A stretch of 64,000 bases of DNA from Juglans regia. Lineage: Eukaryota; Streptophyta; Magnoliopsida; Fagales; Juglandaceae. The notes beneath the pieces are model-generated. The model saw nothing but the letters and a program-made list of their open reading frames with translations. It was not told the origin of the DNA and made no database searches. The position numbers were made by a program, and so were the translations under genes. How positions within the stretch are numbered: the first letter of the stretch is position 1; each line of letters opens with the position of its first letter. This document shows, in pieces, positions 50,001-62,300 of this stretch. The stretch is from contig NC_049905.1 of assembly GCF_001411555.2 (NCBI RefSeq), positions 620,001 to 684,000 of the forward strand, in the 5' to 3' direction.

Positions 50001-53000
50001 TGAATTACCTCTGTAAAAGGTTCCTTAATATCCTCTCGTTCAACACTGCTTTCCTAAATGATACAAATACCACAATTAGTTATAACAAAAGCAAAAAATA
50101 TCATGCTACAGTAGAAGATTGTATGGAAGAAATGACAACAGTAGCATGTTCAACCATCTTTAACAAGCTCTCTTAATGCATACTGCCACTTGTATACAAA
50201 TCTAAAAAAGCTAAACAATTTCACTCACATAATTAGGAAAGATAACCATATCCACATTTTTAGGCACATCAAGCAGCAGATGCCTCAAGGAATACTCCCG
50301 AGCACCAGCTGGGTGTAGTAACTCATCAGTGTCTAGATGGATTATCCAGTCCATACCAGCATCCTGATGTTTTAATGAGCATGGAAGTACATTAATATTA
50401 TTATTTTTTTGATAAGTTATGTTAATATTATTTTCCAAATGTTAAAATAAAAGCAGAGGTATGAGATACATGAGAATACTATCTTCCATACCCGTGCCAT
50501 TACAATTGCCATCTCCATATTGAGAGATTGCTTCACAAACAGCTCATAATTGCATGGCTTGTAAAAGAAGCTTGAAAGCCATGTCTCATTCCAAATCCGG
50601 CTGATGGTACAATACACAATGTATTAATGATAAATCATCAAAACAAAAAAAATATCTTATAAAGAGATGAAATTAGAAATATGTCCAATACTAGTTTGGA
50701 GAAGCTACACCTACCAAATGCTGGGAGTTAGTTAGATATGGCAATTATGTTCAAATGCTTCTAACAGGGCCTCAGGAGGCGTTTTGGTGATGTGGGATAG
50801 AAAGGCCGTGGAGAAATTGGAATTTATTGGTGAGTATATTGTGGCATGTTCCTTTAGGTATGTTGATGATAATTATCTATGGGCTTTTGTTGGTATTTAT
50901 GGACCGAATTTAGACAGCAGCAAAAGAATGTTATGGGAAGAACTTGCCAGAATTCATAGTTGGTGGAACTTACCATGGTGCATAGGTGGTGACTTTAATG
51001 TCACAAGGTTTCCTATTGAACGATCTAGAGACAGCAGATTACGACCAGCAATGATAGAATTTTTGGAGTGTATTTTTTACTTGGAATTGATGGATATTCC
51101 TCTCATGGGTGGTGCCTATATGTGGTCCAATAATCATACGTGGTCTAGATTGGACAGATTTCTAGTATCACCAAAGTGGGAAACTCAATATTCGGAGCTT
51201 TATCAAAAGAGGCTGTCTCGCCTATGCTCGGATCATTTCCCATTATTACTAGATCGTGGAGGTATTCAGGGAGGGCGTCGGTATTTTAAGTTCGAAAACA
51301 TGTGGCTGAACATTGAAGGTTTTGTGAAAAGGTTTAGGCAATGGTGGGATTCTTATCAGATTGATAGCACCCCTAGTTTCATTTTTGCGGTTAAATTGAA
51401 AGCTCTAAGAAATGATTTAAAGTTATGGAACACTCAATCTTTTGGGGATGTAGGAGACCGTAAAAAGACCATGCTAGAGGAGCTTCAGGAGGTAGTGAGG
51501 ACTTAGGAGGGGAGGGCTCTTTCTATGGAGGAAGCGAAGCATCTCTGAAGGCTGAGCTAAAGGCCGAATTAGAAAGGGTTGTGTTACTGAAGGAGATCTT
51601 TTGGCATAAAAAATCAAGAGCTTTAAAATTGAAAGGAGGGGACCGCATCACAAAGTTCTTTCACAGAGTGGCCAACTCCCATAGGAGAACTAATACCATT
51701 GAGATGCTGAAAATAGACGGAGTGGACTGTATGAAGCCTCCTATAATTAGGGAGCATATTGTGGGATTCTTTGAACACTTACTTTCTGAATAGGTGGGAT
51801 GGCGGCCAAAAGTCGATGGACTAGCCTTTGAGTCCATTGATCCACAACAGGTTTTGTGGCTGGAGTGGTGTTTTGAGGAACTAGAGGTCCACAGCGTGGT
51901 AAGGATAATGGTTAAAGATAAAGCACCTGGCCCAGATGGCTCTTCCATGAGATTTTTTCAATCTTGTTGGGATGTGGTGAAGGTTGATTTAATGAAAGTG
52001 TTCCAAAAATTCTTTTTAGTTCAGAAATTTGAGAAAATCTTCAACGCCATATTTATTGCACTCATTCATAAGAAGATTGGGGCCTCAAAGGTGAAGGATT
52101 ACGGGCCCATTAGTTTTTAGGATTGCAGGTAAGAAAGATGCCTCGGTGGATAATTGCATGGAGTCATTTGGGGAACTAGTCCAATGGAACATTAATTTCA
52201 CTAGAGCTGCCCAATATTGGGAAGTTGGCAGCTTTGAGGAGTTTTTTGCTCTTCTATACACCATGAGGCAGAGAACCCAAAGAGCACATAAGATGTGGTG
52301 GATACCCACAGGTAAAGGTAAATTCTTGGTCTGTTCTTTCTATAAGATGCTTACACAACCACAATTCCCTTGGAGAAAGATATGGAGAAACAAGACGCCT
52401 CCCAAAGCGGCATTTTTTGTATGGACAACAACATTAGGTAAGATCTTGACGACAAATAATCTATGGAGACATAAGGTGATCATAGAAGATTGGTGTTGTA
52501 TGTGTAGGGAAAATGGTGAAAATGTAGATCATTTATTGTTACATTGTGAGGTGGCTGGAATGTTATGGAATGAAGTGTTTAATCGAATGGAGTTAGCTTG
52601 GGTGATGCTTGCCACAGTGACAGAGCTCATAGCCAGATGGATAAATCTACAAGGTTTCCCACAAATCTTAGCGGTGTGGAAAATAGTCCCGATTTATATC
52701 GTGCAGTGCCTATGGAATGAGCAAAATGACCAGACATTTGAAGACAAGGAGCGCTCACTAGAAGAACTTAGATTATTTTTTGTTAGCACTCTTTTTCTTT
52801 GGGCCACAACTATAGATTGTTGTGGCCTCGATTTCCATAATTTTCTTGTTTCTATTACTTCTCTCTAAGTAGGTGTGACCTTTTTTATACATTCTTGTGT
52901 ACTTGGACTATGCCTATTCATATCAATATAATCGTTTACTTATAAAAAAAATGTTCAAGCAAGAAAAAATCCAGAAAGAAAGAGAGAAGGAAAAACAGAT

Positions 53001-55119
53001 ATATATGTATGCACACACATGCACATATACTGAATAAAATAAAAGACAGTTAATATTGATAAAATTAGAAGAAATTACATACATCTCTCTTTCCCCTCCA
53101 AAGTTTTCAAATCTCTGAAGAGGTCAGAAGGCAAGTGGACAATAATCTATATTATTTTCTTCTTTGGAGAGTAATAATCTAGATTATTTTTATACGTAAC
53201 AAAGATTTTACTAAACATGCAAAAGGTGCAATCTAAGTACACAAGATATATACAAGAGAGCCACCTATCTAGAAACAGGAAAAGATACGATAAAATCAAG
53301 GAAATTAAGCCCACTAAAATCTATAGAAGCTGTCCAGAGTAGGAGAGTTGAAGAAGAAACTCTTGAGCTCCTTCATCATCCGTTCAGGTCCTCAAAACCT
53401 CAATCATTCCTTTCCCTCCATACACACCATATGAGGAAAGTAGGGACCATTTTCAGTATGGTGAATGGATGAATTTCAAATCAAACATATTTTTTTTGAG
53501 TCAAACATATTTGATGCAACCATAAAAGTGACAGTCAACATACCTCTTAGCCTGTTGTTCTTCCAGCTCTTTCGTTCTATATATCACTTTGACTCCCTAA
53601 GAAAACAAGAAAAAAATCATGCTTCAAGAGTTTCGGATATTAAACATCAAAAAAATAAAAGTAGCACAACTCCATTTAAAAAATAAGCTGAGTTAAACAA
53701 AACTCAACCAGTCAGTGTAGCAGATATGCATTGACTTACAGGGATAGATTCCAGAACTTTAGACACGTCGGGAGATGCAGCCTTTCCTTCCACAAAAAGA
53801 AGAAAGGCTGAGACTCCAATAACCTTGTGGTAAAACATCCATGGCAAAATCTGCTCCAAGCCAGCTGATGTACTCGTCGTAATACATATCTACACATTCA
53901 GAAGCAAAGCTGCACGAGGTTATAAACAATGATTTAATTCAGTATACATGTAGTATAGAAAAGCTATAGACATAGCCCTCAACTAAAAGCCATTGTCCAA
54001 TTAGCCGAATTACATGATTGAACCCACAATAGTACTTTAAGTACATCGACATCTGGCTCAAATTCCAATTTCCCAAAAGCAAAATCCAAGATCAGATCAA
54101 TTCAATAATCCACAACATAAATATAACAGAACTCTTTATTTCCTACCATCACACAAACCAAACCGTTCATTAATTAACGTATGAGTAACCATATTAACCC
54201 AAAACCCCAAAAATAGTTAACAAATAAAGCCCCGGTTTAGAAAACCCAAGTTCAAAATTTTGCCAAGAACCAACCTTCTCGGTAACAGGTCAGAATGTCG
54301 CAAAGGAAATGCCACTCAACTAAGTATGATAAACAAACTACCGCACTTGAGCTAACTTCCGGCGACCACGAGAAGATAAAGCACAAGCTTCAGCACTTTG
54401 AGCCCATTTAACCTCAATGTTTTCCTCAGCGACCAAGTAAATGGTTTAATATCAGCCACACCACGAATACATAACCTTAGATTAAAATAATCACTAGAAT
54501 GTAGTCCAAAGTAAGCAAAACCCAGATTCAGATCACTCCCAGAATATGAAATGTCATTAAGAATTAAAATTTGCCTCGGAAATCCGAACAAGAAAAAAAA
54601 AAAATTAACGAAACAGATCAGCCTCAAAAATCAGAATATCGTCTAGAGTCAAACTTTTGGTCCGGGATTAGACCAGGAGTCAAACTCTCGGGGCACAACA
54701 CTAAAATCCAAGCCATAATGCGCAAAACCCAGAAACACATCAACCTAGAAAGCGAAGAATTTTCAAAAGAACCAAACCTTAGGCCTCAGATTGGACCCGT
54801 AGTCGAACTTCCAGCCGTGATAGTAAGGGAACGAAGGGGAAGCGCCGCGACCGAGGCTGACGCAGTCGGAGGGAGAAGAGTGGTGGGCAGTGGGGGAGAG
54901 AGGGGAGGGGTCCATCCCGGGGAACAGGTGTTGGGACCCAGGTGGGGACCAGCGGGTGGTGGGGTCGGTGATCCCACCACGCCATTGGAGGACAAAGGCC
55001 AAGGTGGCGAGCGTGAGAGGTAGCAGAGTGAGAAGGAGGAGGACCTTGGAGGTGAAGGAGCTCGAAGGGGAAGATTGGTTGGGACGGAGCACGACCTGGA
55101 GGTGCTGGTGGTTGGGCAT
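47066..55119 (-). CDS. Glycosyltransferase family 92 (DUF23) protein
   Basis: A probable type II Golgi membrane glycosyltransferase of the plant GT92 group. Eleven exons on the minus strand: 55119-54778, 53889-53740, 53596-53544, 50600-50492, 50363-50229, 50053-50009, 49103-48916, 48828-48687, 47997-47951, 47777-47690 and 47386-47066. They join in frame to about 539 residues. One membrane segment is at residues 26-45, followed by a Pro/Ser-rich stem. The catalytic domain begins [17 protein letters not shown] and keeps the DxD motif in [10 protein letters not shown] (Asp229, Asp231). Later motifs are [24 protein letters not shown] and DRCGCKPT. The third intron is about 2.9 kb because LINE sequences have entered it. 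A 12-residue tandem duplication lies in the last exon. The acceptor sugar is unknown. Confidence 0.9.
47165..47236 (-). repeat. In-frame 36-base tandem duplication in the GT92 last exon
   Basis: The units 47165-47200 and 47201-47236 differ at one base and encode [12 protein letters not shown] twice in a row. The length is a multiple of three, so the frame is kept. Confidence 0.95.
49757..49817 (+). mobile_element. Very short 5'-truncated LINE insertion
   Basis: This insert of about 61 bases consists only of a LINE 3' end (gtgtgcttgggttatgtcta, then aataaaatctttatttact and an A tail). It resembles the end of the LINE at 50755-52950. It is flanked by an 18-base direct repeat with one mismatch (TATATTATTGATATCACT at 49739-49756 and 49818-49835). 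It lies in the intron between GT92 exons 6 and 7, antisense to that gene. Confidence 0.8.
50755..52950 (+). mobile_element. Truncated L1-type LINE in GT92 intron 3
   Basis: The element is antisense to its host gene. Its order is an endonuclease-like region at 50784-51506 ([34 protein letters not shown]), the start of the RT region ([10 protein letters not shown] near 51912), then a jump to zinc-finger-RVT sequence at 52146-52868 ([15 protein letters not shown], CxxC..H...HC). The RT catalytic palm is missing and stops interrupt the frames, so it is dead. The 3' end is ATTCTTGTGTACTTGGACTA-like DNA with a short A tail. ATGTTCAA at 50747-50754 and 52951-52958 is the likely target duplication. 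Confidence 0.88.
53190..53462 (-). mobile_element. LINE 3'-end fragment in GT92 intron 3
   Basis: On the minus strand it ends with CTTGTGTACTTAGATTGCA and then an AT-rich tail, like the other L1 copies here. At 53400-53460 it contains a diverged version of the zf-RVT-proximal DNA seen at 56970-57030 (accatatgaggaaagtaggg compared with acgcatatggggaccatctt). It has no coding capacity, and its target duplication is not clear. Confidence 0.6.
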
Positions 55120-56349
55120 GTCGACAAAAACAGAGACACAGACTGGGTAGAGTATGAGAGACCTGAAGAGTGAAGAGGTAGTCTGAACGTTGAAAGCGAA
55201 AAGCTTGAAGTTCTTCTTCCACGGAGAAATTACATCATAGATTATAAAACTTCAGTTCATTTTTCAATTTAACGATGAATAAAGGTTTGATTCATCAAAT
55301 TTTGTCGCTTAAAGATATAAACAAATGGTTTTGATAATTAAAATAAATAATGATAATTTAAATATATGTGCTTTCGAGCGTTATGAGATGATACGAGGTT
55401 TTTCTTTTCCAAATTTGGTTTTAAAAAAATAATCATTACAAAAACCAGACCTCAACCATCAAAACAAACCTAATCTAACCTTTGTTGTTTGCATCTTTTG
55501 CTGAATCTTTCTGTATTTGGAAAGATACCGTGAACATTTAAAGCTTTTGAAGGAAATAAGAATCGTCGACCAAAATTCCTCTGTTGTTTTTTTTTTTTTC
55601 CGACTTTATTTATTTATTTTTATATAATTTGAGCAGTGTCTTTTGCCTAATATAATAAACATAGAGACTTACAAATTGAATTTTTTAAAAGTGAAGTTAA
55701 TTTCATCATCTCAATATATATACTGAAAAATTATTTTTTGAAAAATGAGATATTATCAAGAGTATGAACATAAGGACCCTGTGGTTGTCCTTAAATCACA
55801 GAATAAAAAATATTAATTTGTTAAAATAAATATTATGTCGATTTTAAAATATTTTCCCAAAACATAATTTAAAAAAAAAACGTAGTTGGAGGACACTGCG
55901 CAGTATGGTATCTTAAGTTTCCATAATTAACGATGCAAGCAAAAAAAGAAAAGGGAAAAAAAAGAGAAGTCTCTCTCTTTCTTTCTCTCTATTATCCCAG
56001 AATAAAATAAGGAAACCTAAACCTAACCGGAGAAAGCCACAAAATTTTCATTCTCTCTCTCTCCTTCTCTTCGTTTCTGACTGGAATGCTTCAGCTTGTG
56101 GGCCAAAGAAGGGAGGGTTCCTTCGTTAAATGCTCTCTCCCCTTCAATACTTCTCAGTCTCCTCTCTTCTTTTCATGTCTTCAATCGACGCCTCTCTCTC
56201 CTCTGCTCCTTCAGGGTCTCAACATAAAACCCTATTAGAATCTTTTACCTCTGATTTGTTTTCCTCTCCTATACTAAACTTCTTTTCACTGAGATCGCGC
56301 TTTTGTTTCCCGGTTCTGTGTTCGGATATTTTCTCTACTGCGCAGCACA
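55120..56349. promoter_or_regulatory. Divergent promoter region between GT92 and UBP24
   Basis: The GT92 gene reads leftward from 55119 and UBP24 reads rightward from 56350, so about 1.23 kb carries both leaders and promoters. GC-rich coding-side DNA ends near 55220, an AT-rich core runs from about 55240 to 55960, and a CT-rich leader with GA/CT runs (55969-56070) precedes UBP24. No clear TATA box was identified for either gene. Confidence 0.65.
56086..56238 (+). other. Upstream open reading frame 1 in the UBP24 leader
   Basis: A 50-codon frame (MLQLVGQRRE...) ends at TAG 56236-56238. It matters only if transcription starts upstream of 56086, which the CT-rich leader composition suggests. 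Confidence 0.45.
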
Positions 56350-56357
56350 ATGAGTGA
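56130..56357 (+). other. Upstream open reading frame 2 overlapping the UBP24 start
   Basis: A 75-codon frame (MLSPLQYFSVSS...) ends at TGA 56355-56357, overlapping the UBP24 start codon (56350-56352) in another frame. If it lies in the leader, it would tend to repress main-frame initiation. The peptide has no recognisable similarity. Confidence 0.5.
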
Positions 56358-59300
56358 TTCTAAGGTATATTTTTCTTCTCTGGGTATCCATCTTTCAATT
56401 ATTTTCCCTAAAAATGTGGAATTTAATGTGTTTTTGCGGTGTTTGTTTATGGATGCTCTTACTTTCGTTGGGTTTATTTCAAAGAGAGATTTAGATTTTG
56501 GGTGGTTGCATTTATGACGTGTGGTTGGAAGGAAAGTTGAACTTTTTCCATGCTTGAATTGTCTCTCAGCTTATGCATGATAGGGAAGTTGATAGGTGTC
56601 TGTGTTTTTGCTCCTTTTTTTTGTAAATAGCAATTTACAAGTTTCTATTGTGGTTTTGTTCCCCAAGATCTGGAATTTTCAAATTTCTTGTTTGTTGGTT
56701 AGTTTGATGGTGAGATGTAAATGTTCTCAAGTTATCGGTTTTCTGTTTCTGAATTGATGTTTTTTTTATAAGTAAATAAGTATTATTAATCAACAAATAG
56801 GTATGGCCCAGTACATTAATACAGAAAGTATGCTTTATCTAAGTAGGTGCAATAGAGACAAGAAAATCATGTAGATTCATGCCATTAAAATCAACAGCAA
56901 TGGCCCAAGTACAGAGTTGTAATTGAAAAAGCTTTTAGTTCCTCCAACGATCTCTCCTTGTCTTCAAATGTCCATTCATTCCGCTCTTGCCACAAACACC
57001 ACATGACGCATATGGGGACCATCTTCCACATCTTTAATCTGTTGAATGCCTCTTAGATTTGTCCAGCTAGCCAAAGCTACCACCACTGTCTCGGGCATAA
57101 CCCAAGCCAAGTCTAGTCTACAAAACACTTCATTCCATAACACCCAAGCTGTCTCACAATGTAAAAGGAGATGGCTCGCCCCCTTTTCTACACATTCAAC
57201 ACCAATCTGCGATGATCATCCTCTGTTTCCTCAAATTGTCTGTTGTGAGGATCTTACCCAAGGAAGCTGTCCACATGAAAAAGGCTGCTTTGGGTGGTGC
57301 CTTATGTCTCCATAGCCTTCTCCATGGAAACTGAATATTGGGCTTTTGTGTGAGGGACTTGTAGTAAGAGCGAACCGAGAAAGAACCTTTACCTGCTGGT
57401 GTCGACCACAACATATCTTTCTGCTGGTTGCTCGGTTCTATAGAGTATAAGAGGCTGAAAAATTCTTCAAAGCTGCTGATTTTCCAATATCACTCTACTA
57501 TCATCACCATGACTTCAACCACTGAAACATCTTTGGCACTTGCAAACCTTAGAAGTGAAGGAAATACATCCTGTAGAGCACTGTTACAACACCAGATATC
57601 ACTCTAGAATTTAATTTTGGAACCGTCACCCACAAGAAATCTTGTGTCTCTAGTGAATACCTCCCGTCCTCTTCTTATGTGTTTCCACAACCCCACTTCG
57701 TAAGCCCCTCTCACTTCTTTAGTACACCATCCTCCCCATAATCCTCCATATTTGCTCTCAATCACCAGTTTACATAAGGCTTCTGGTTCCTTATTGTATC
57801 TCTACAACCATTTGCCAAGTAGCGTCCGATTAAAAATTCTCATATTTCTAATACCCAAACCACCATTGGAGATTGGGTGACATACCATCTCCCACTTGAC
57901 GAGGTGAAGTTTGAATTCCTCCCCCACTCCACTCCACTCCACAAGAAGTCACGTTGAAGTTTCTTAATTAGAACCGCCACACTTGCAGTGATAGGGAATA
58001 GAGACAAAAATTAGGTAGGTAATTTAGATAATGTATTCTTAATCAAGGTAATCCTACCGCCTTTTGACAGGTACATTCTCTTCCATACTGCTAGTCTCCG
58101 CTCAACTTTCTCAATCATTGTCTCCCATAACATAGACGCTCTCGAGGCAGCCCCTAATGGGAGTCCAAGATAAGTCATAGGGAGAGAGGCAATCTTACAC
58201 ACCAGAGTGTTGGCCAACCGTCTTATGTGATAAACATCTCCAATTGGCACCATCTTTGATTTGTCTAAGTTCACCTTCAACCCGGACACCGCTTCAAAAC
58301 AAAGGAGAAGAGCCTTCAGTGCTCGAACTTTGTTCAGATCTGCCTTACAAAATATAAGGGGATATGCCGCTTCTGAATTGAAGTTTTATGGGTATGATGG
58401 CACGGATGGCTTTCAGATGATATGCCGTGGATATTTATTAATTAGCGTCAACAATGCACGTTCAATCAATTGATATCTGGTGTTTATTTATCCTGCTTGG
58501 TTATGAGTTAGATATGTATGCTGTATAGCTGGTGTTTCAATGTAATTTTAGTGTATTATACATCATTTTTCGTTGGAACTCCTTTGGTTCATTATTTCAA
58601 TTAATTTTTATGCATTTAGAATGAGGGATTAGTGGTTACGGTAAGTAGGTCTTGAATGCACATTTTGTTTATGGAATCATCAACTGTCACATATTTTCCA
58701 TGCTTTGTTTACCCTGCAATGTTGCTGTGGTTCACTGGTTTTGACTCCTATTGAAGCTGGCAGGATGTGTAGTTAGATGTATAATTCTTGGTTACTTGCT
58801 GATTTCTTGTGACTTGTGAAGCTATTATGATTATTAACTATGCTTTACCTTTGGTTTTCTTGGTGGTTTTTGCGCACTCTAGAAGTTAGTAGTATTTGGG
58901 TCATTTACTGAAGATGAAACCAGGTCCTTGCTGCTAAAGAAGTCGTCTAAGAATGCTGAAAAGTCGGTGGAGAAGAAAGAATTGCAATTTGGTTCAGTGA
59001 ATTTTGTGACTGTAAAAGTTTCGGGTGGCCTTCATGGTGAATCGAGCATAGAGTTGGATTCTCCGAAAGGATCGAATAGTGTGCTTTCCTCGAATACGAT
59101 TAAGAAGGATGATGAAGTGCAGAGTGTTAAAATAGTAAATACACATTTACCGGGAGTGCTTAGAACTCCAAAAGAAAATGGAAGCCTCGATGGTTCCACC
59201 CATGGTTCTCATATTAATGGTGCAGAAGAAGTGAACCAAGATAATATCGGTTCATCCTCGTTGCTTATATCCCAGAATCAATATGGTCCCTCACTTCCCA

Positions 59301-62300
59301 TTTCGAGTTTGAAATTGCAGAACACAGAGCAGAATGGAGGTTCCATGGATTCATCCTTGTTTGCCGCCAAGGATGACTTCAGGAAGGCATCTAATGGGCC
59401 TGTTATGTCTTGCAGAAACCTTTTACCCAGAGGCTTAATAAACCCAGGGAATTTATGCTTTCTTAATGCAACCCTGCAGGCGCTCCTATCCTGTTCTCCT
59501 TTTGTTCAGTTTCTGCAGGAATTGAGAACTCGCAACATTCCCAAGGTCTATTTTCACTACACATTGTGTTTGTATTGATTTTTTTTGTTGCTATAGCTGT
59601 ATATTTGATGTCAATATAATCAAAATGTAGTCTCCACTCCTAATATGTGTCCATTTTGTACCTCTATTCTTAGGTTGGCTATCCGACATTAACTGCATTT
59701 GCAGAATTCATTGCCGAATTTGACATGCCAAATGGTTCAAGCTTAGAGAAAGATATAGCTACTCTTGAGAGTGGGAGGCCTTTTAGGCCTGCCATGTTTG
59801 AGGATATTCTTAAAAAATTTACTCCTGATGTACCAAGTAGCATCTCAGGCAGACCAAGGTATGTGCATGTTCTATGTCAATACTTGTTCCTTTACTGGGC
59901 TTGATGCACTGTGTATAGAGGCTGGACTGGAAAAAATTCTGTATCAGTGCTTGGCATGGCAGTTTGGATAAGATATAACAATCCCATAAATATATGGACA
60001 CACTATCAGTTACTTATCAATTTAGCAAAATGTTGTATGCATCCTGTGTACTTCGCCTAATCTTTTGCATTATTTAATGGAATTTTCAATCACCTATAAA
60101 AAAAATTAGCTAAAAGTTGCCGCCCATATTAAGTTCACTACTGACAAGTTATTGCTGCCGAGCACTAATCTTGTGGCCAGTGACCAATAATCGGCAACTT
60201 GAAACTGATTGTCAACCACCAGAGAGTAATATATATATATTTACACATATTTATGTATGTATGCATGTATATGTATGTTCTCAGAAAAGTAAAAGAAATT
60301 ATAGGTATTGCCATATAAAATTTCCCCTCACTGGGGCAAGAAACTTTTATCAATGTATGTTTTAAAAGAGGGATATAAGGGATAGTGACTGATATGACAG
60401 TAAGGACACTGATATGACAGTAAGGACAAGAATGTGCATGACAAGATAAACCTATTCTGGATTTCTTTGTGCCTGCCAAGGAAAATAAGAACATGCATGT
60501 ATTTCTTTTATTTCACTTGAGCATCTTTAGATGTTGAACAGCTTTTCAAGATTTTGCTTCTGAGAGTAGCTTATTGCTTCTGTTTGGAAGGTTTCATTTA
60601 TTCGCATGGTCACTGTGAATGGTTTATAGCTATTATTGTTGATATTTTTCACTGGAGGATGGCAGATTAGAATGTGCTATTGGTATGTAATCTTAATTTT
60701 TGTTCAATTAATTTAGCAGTAATTATATGAATTGAGGGAAAAAGGAAAGAAGCAGCCCATAAGATATAAGGTCATATGAATGGAAGTGGAAATTGCATAG
60801 TAAATCTAGCTTGCTTGGCATGTTTATGCCCGATATTGGTTGCTGTTATCTTTGATTATAGTGAACGTTGATGCTTGTGATTAATTTAAGTTGGTCTCTG
60901 GTGTTGTCATTTTCAGGCAGGAAGATGCTCAGGAATTCCTAAGCTCCATCATGGATCAAATGCATGATGAGTTACTTAAACTTGAAGGGCAGTCTTCAAG
61001 CATAAATGGAAACAAATTATCTCTGGTTTCATCTGCAGAAAGCGATGAATGGGAGACAGTTGGCCGAAAGAACAAATCAGCAGTGACAAGAACTCAAAGT
61101 TTTGTCCCTTCAGAACTAAGTGATATATTTGGAGGGCAGTTGAGAAGTCTGGTGAAGGCAAGAGGTAGGGCAGTTATCTCATTTATGCAACTTCAGTTTT
61201 TCTTTTGGGATTTTAAGTTTTTTCTATTTTCTGCTGGTCTGGGATATGCTGGTTAATCTTCTCCTTCTTTACTGCTTACAAATGATATAAGGACTCTCTC
61301 CTTTTTCACTCTTTTTTTTTTGTACGTTAGAAAGGCGACACTAAAGACAAATTATGTGAAATCACAAAAATCATTTTACAAAGCATGTCTCGTCTCTTGA
61401 AACCATTTATGGGAATTGACCTCCAAAGCAGTGCAATATTTAGCATGCCAGAGAACTTTTCTGTAAAATTATGTAAAATTTTTAAACACGTGCATCTATC
61501 ACATCCAATGGCTTGTTGTTAGATAAGCTGGTAGTTTTGCTTCACAGATTCTAGATAGTTAAGATATCACATTTTCAAGGATTTGTTCATAGTTTCTGGA
61601 CTCTACTGTTGTTTTTATCCATTTTTACAGCTTGTTATACGCATTAAATATGAAGTCTGGAGGGGACGATAGATTGCTTTGGATTCATATTAGGAATAAG
61701 AATTTTTCTGTCAGATCATTGTATAAGGTTATGTCGATCCATCCTCCTATTGATTTTCCTTGTAGTGTATTTGGAGAAGCAAAGTGCCTCTCTGGCTGGT
61801 TGGCTTCTCATGAGAAAACTCTGACTATTGATAAGCTGAGAAAGCGCGGTATTATTATAATTGATTGGTGCTTTATTCATTTATTTATTTTTATGCAAAA
61901 GAAATGGAGAATTGACCACCTTCTTCTTCACTGTGATGTGATTAAGATTTTTGTTAGGCTTGGTATTGATTGGGTGATGCCTAGGAGGGTGGTGAATCTT
62001 TTGGCTTGTTGGAGAGGTATTCAGGGCAATCATCAAATTGTGGCTGTTTGAAGATGGTGCCATTATGTCTTATGTGGTGTATTTGGAATGAGAGGAATGG
62101 TTGCTGTCTTGACAATAGAGAACGTTCGGTGGGAGGGGTTAGAGATTTTTTGTTTCATACGATGTTACTTTAGGCTTCAGCTATTGTATTAGATGGGACT
62201 AGTTTTAATGACTTTTATGCAGTTTTTCTCAACTCTTAGCTTATAATTAGGTGTTATTTCTCTTGTATACTTCTTGTATCCTTGGGTTATGCCTAATTAT

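Noticed and set aside
54763..55222. Several overlapping Pro/Ser/Gly-rich frames on both strands
   Set aside because: Only the minus-strand frame starting at 55119 has the membrane segment and joins in frame to the GT92 domain. The others reflect GC-rich exon 1 read in the wrong frame.
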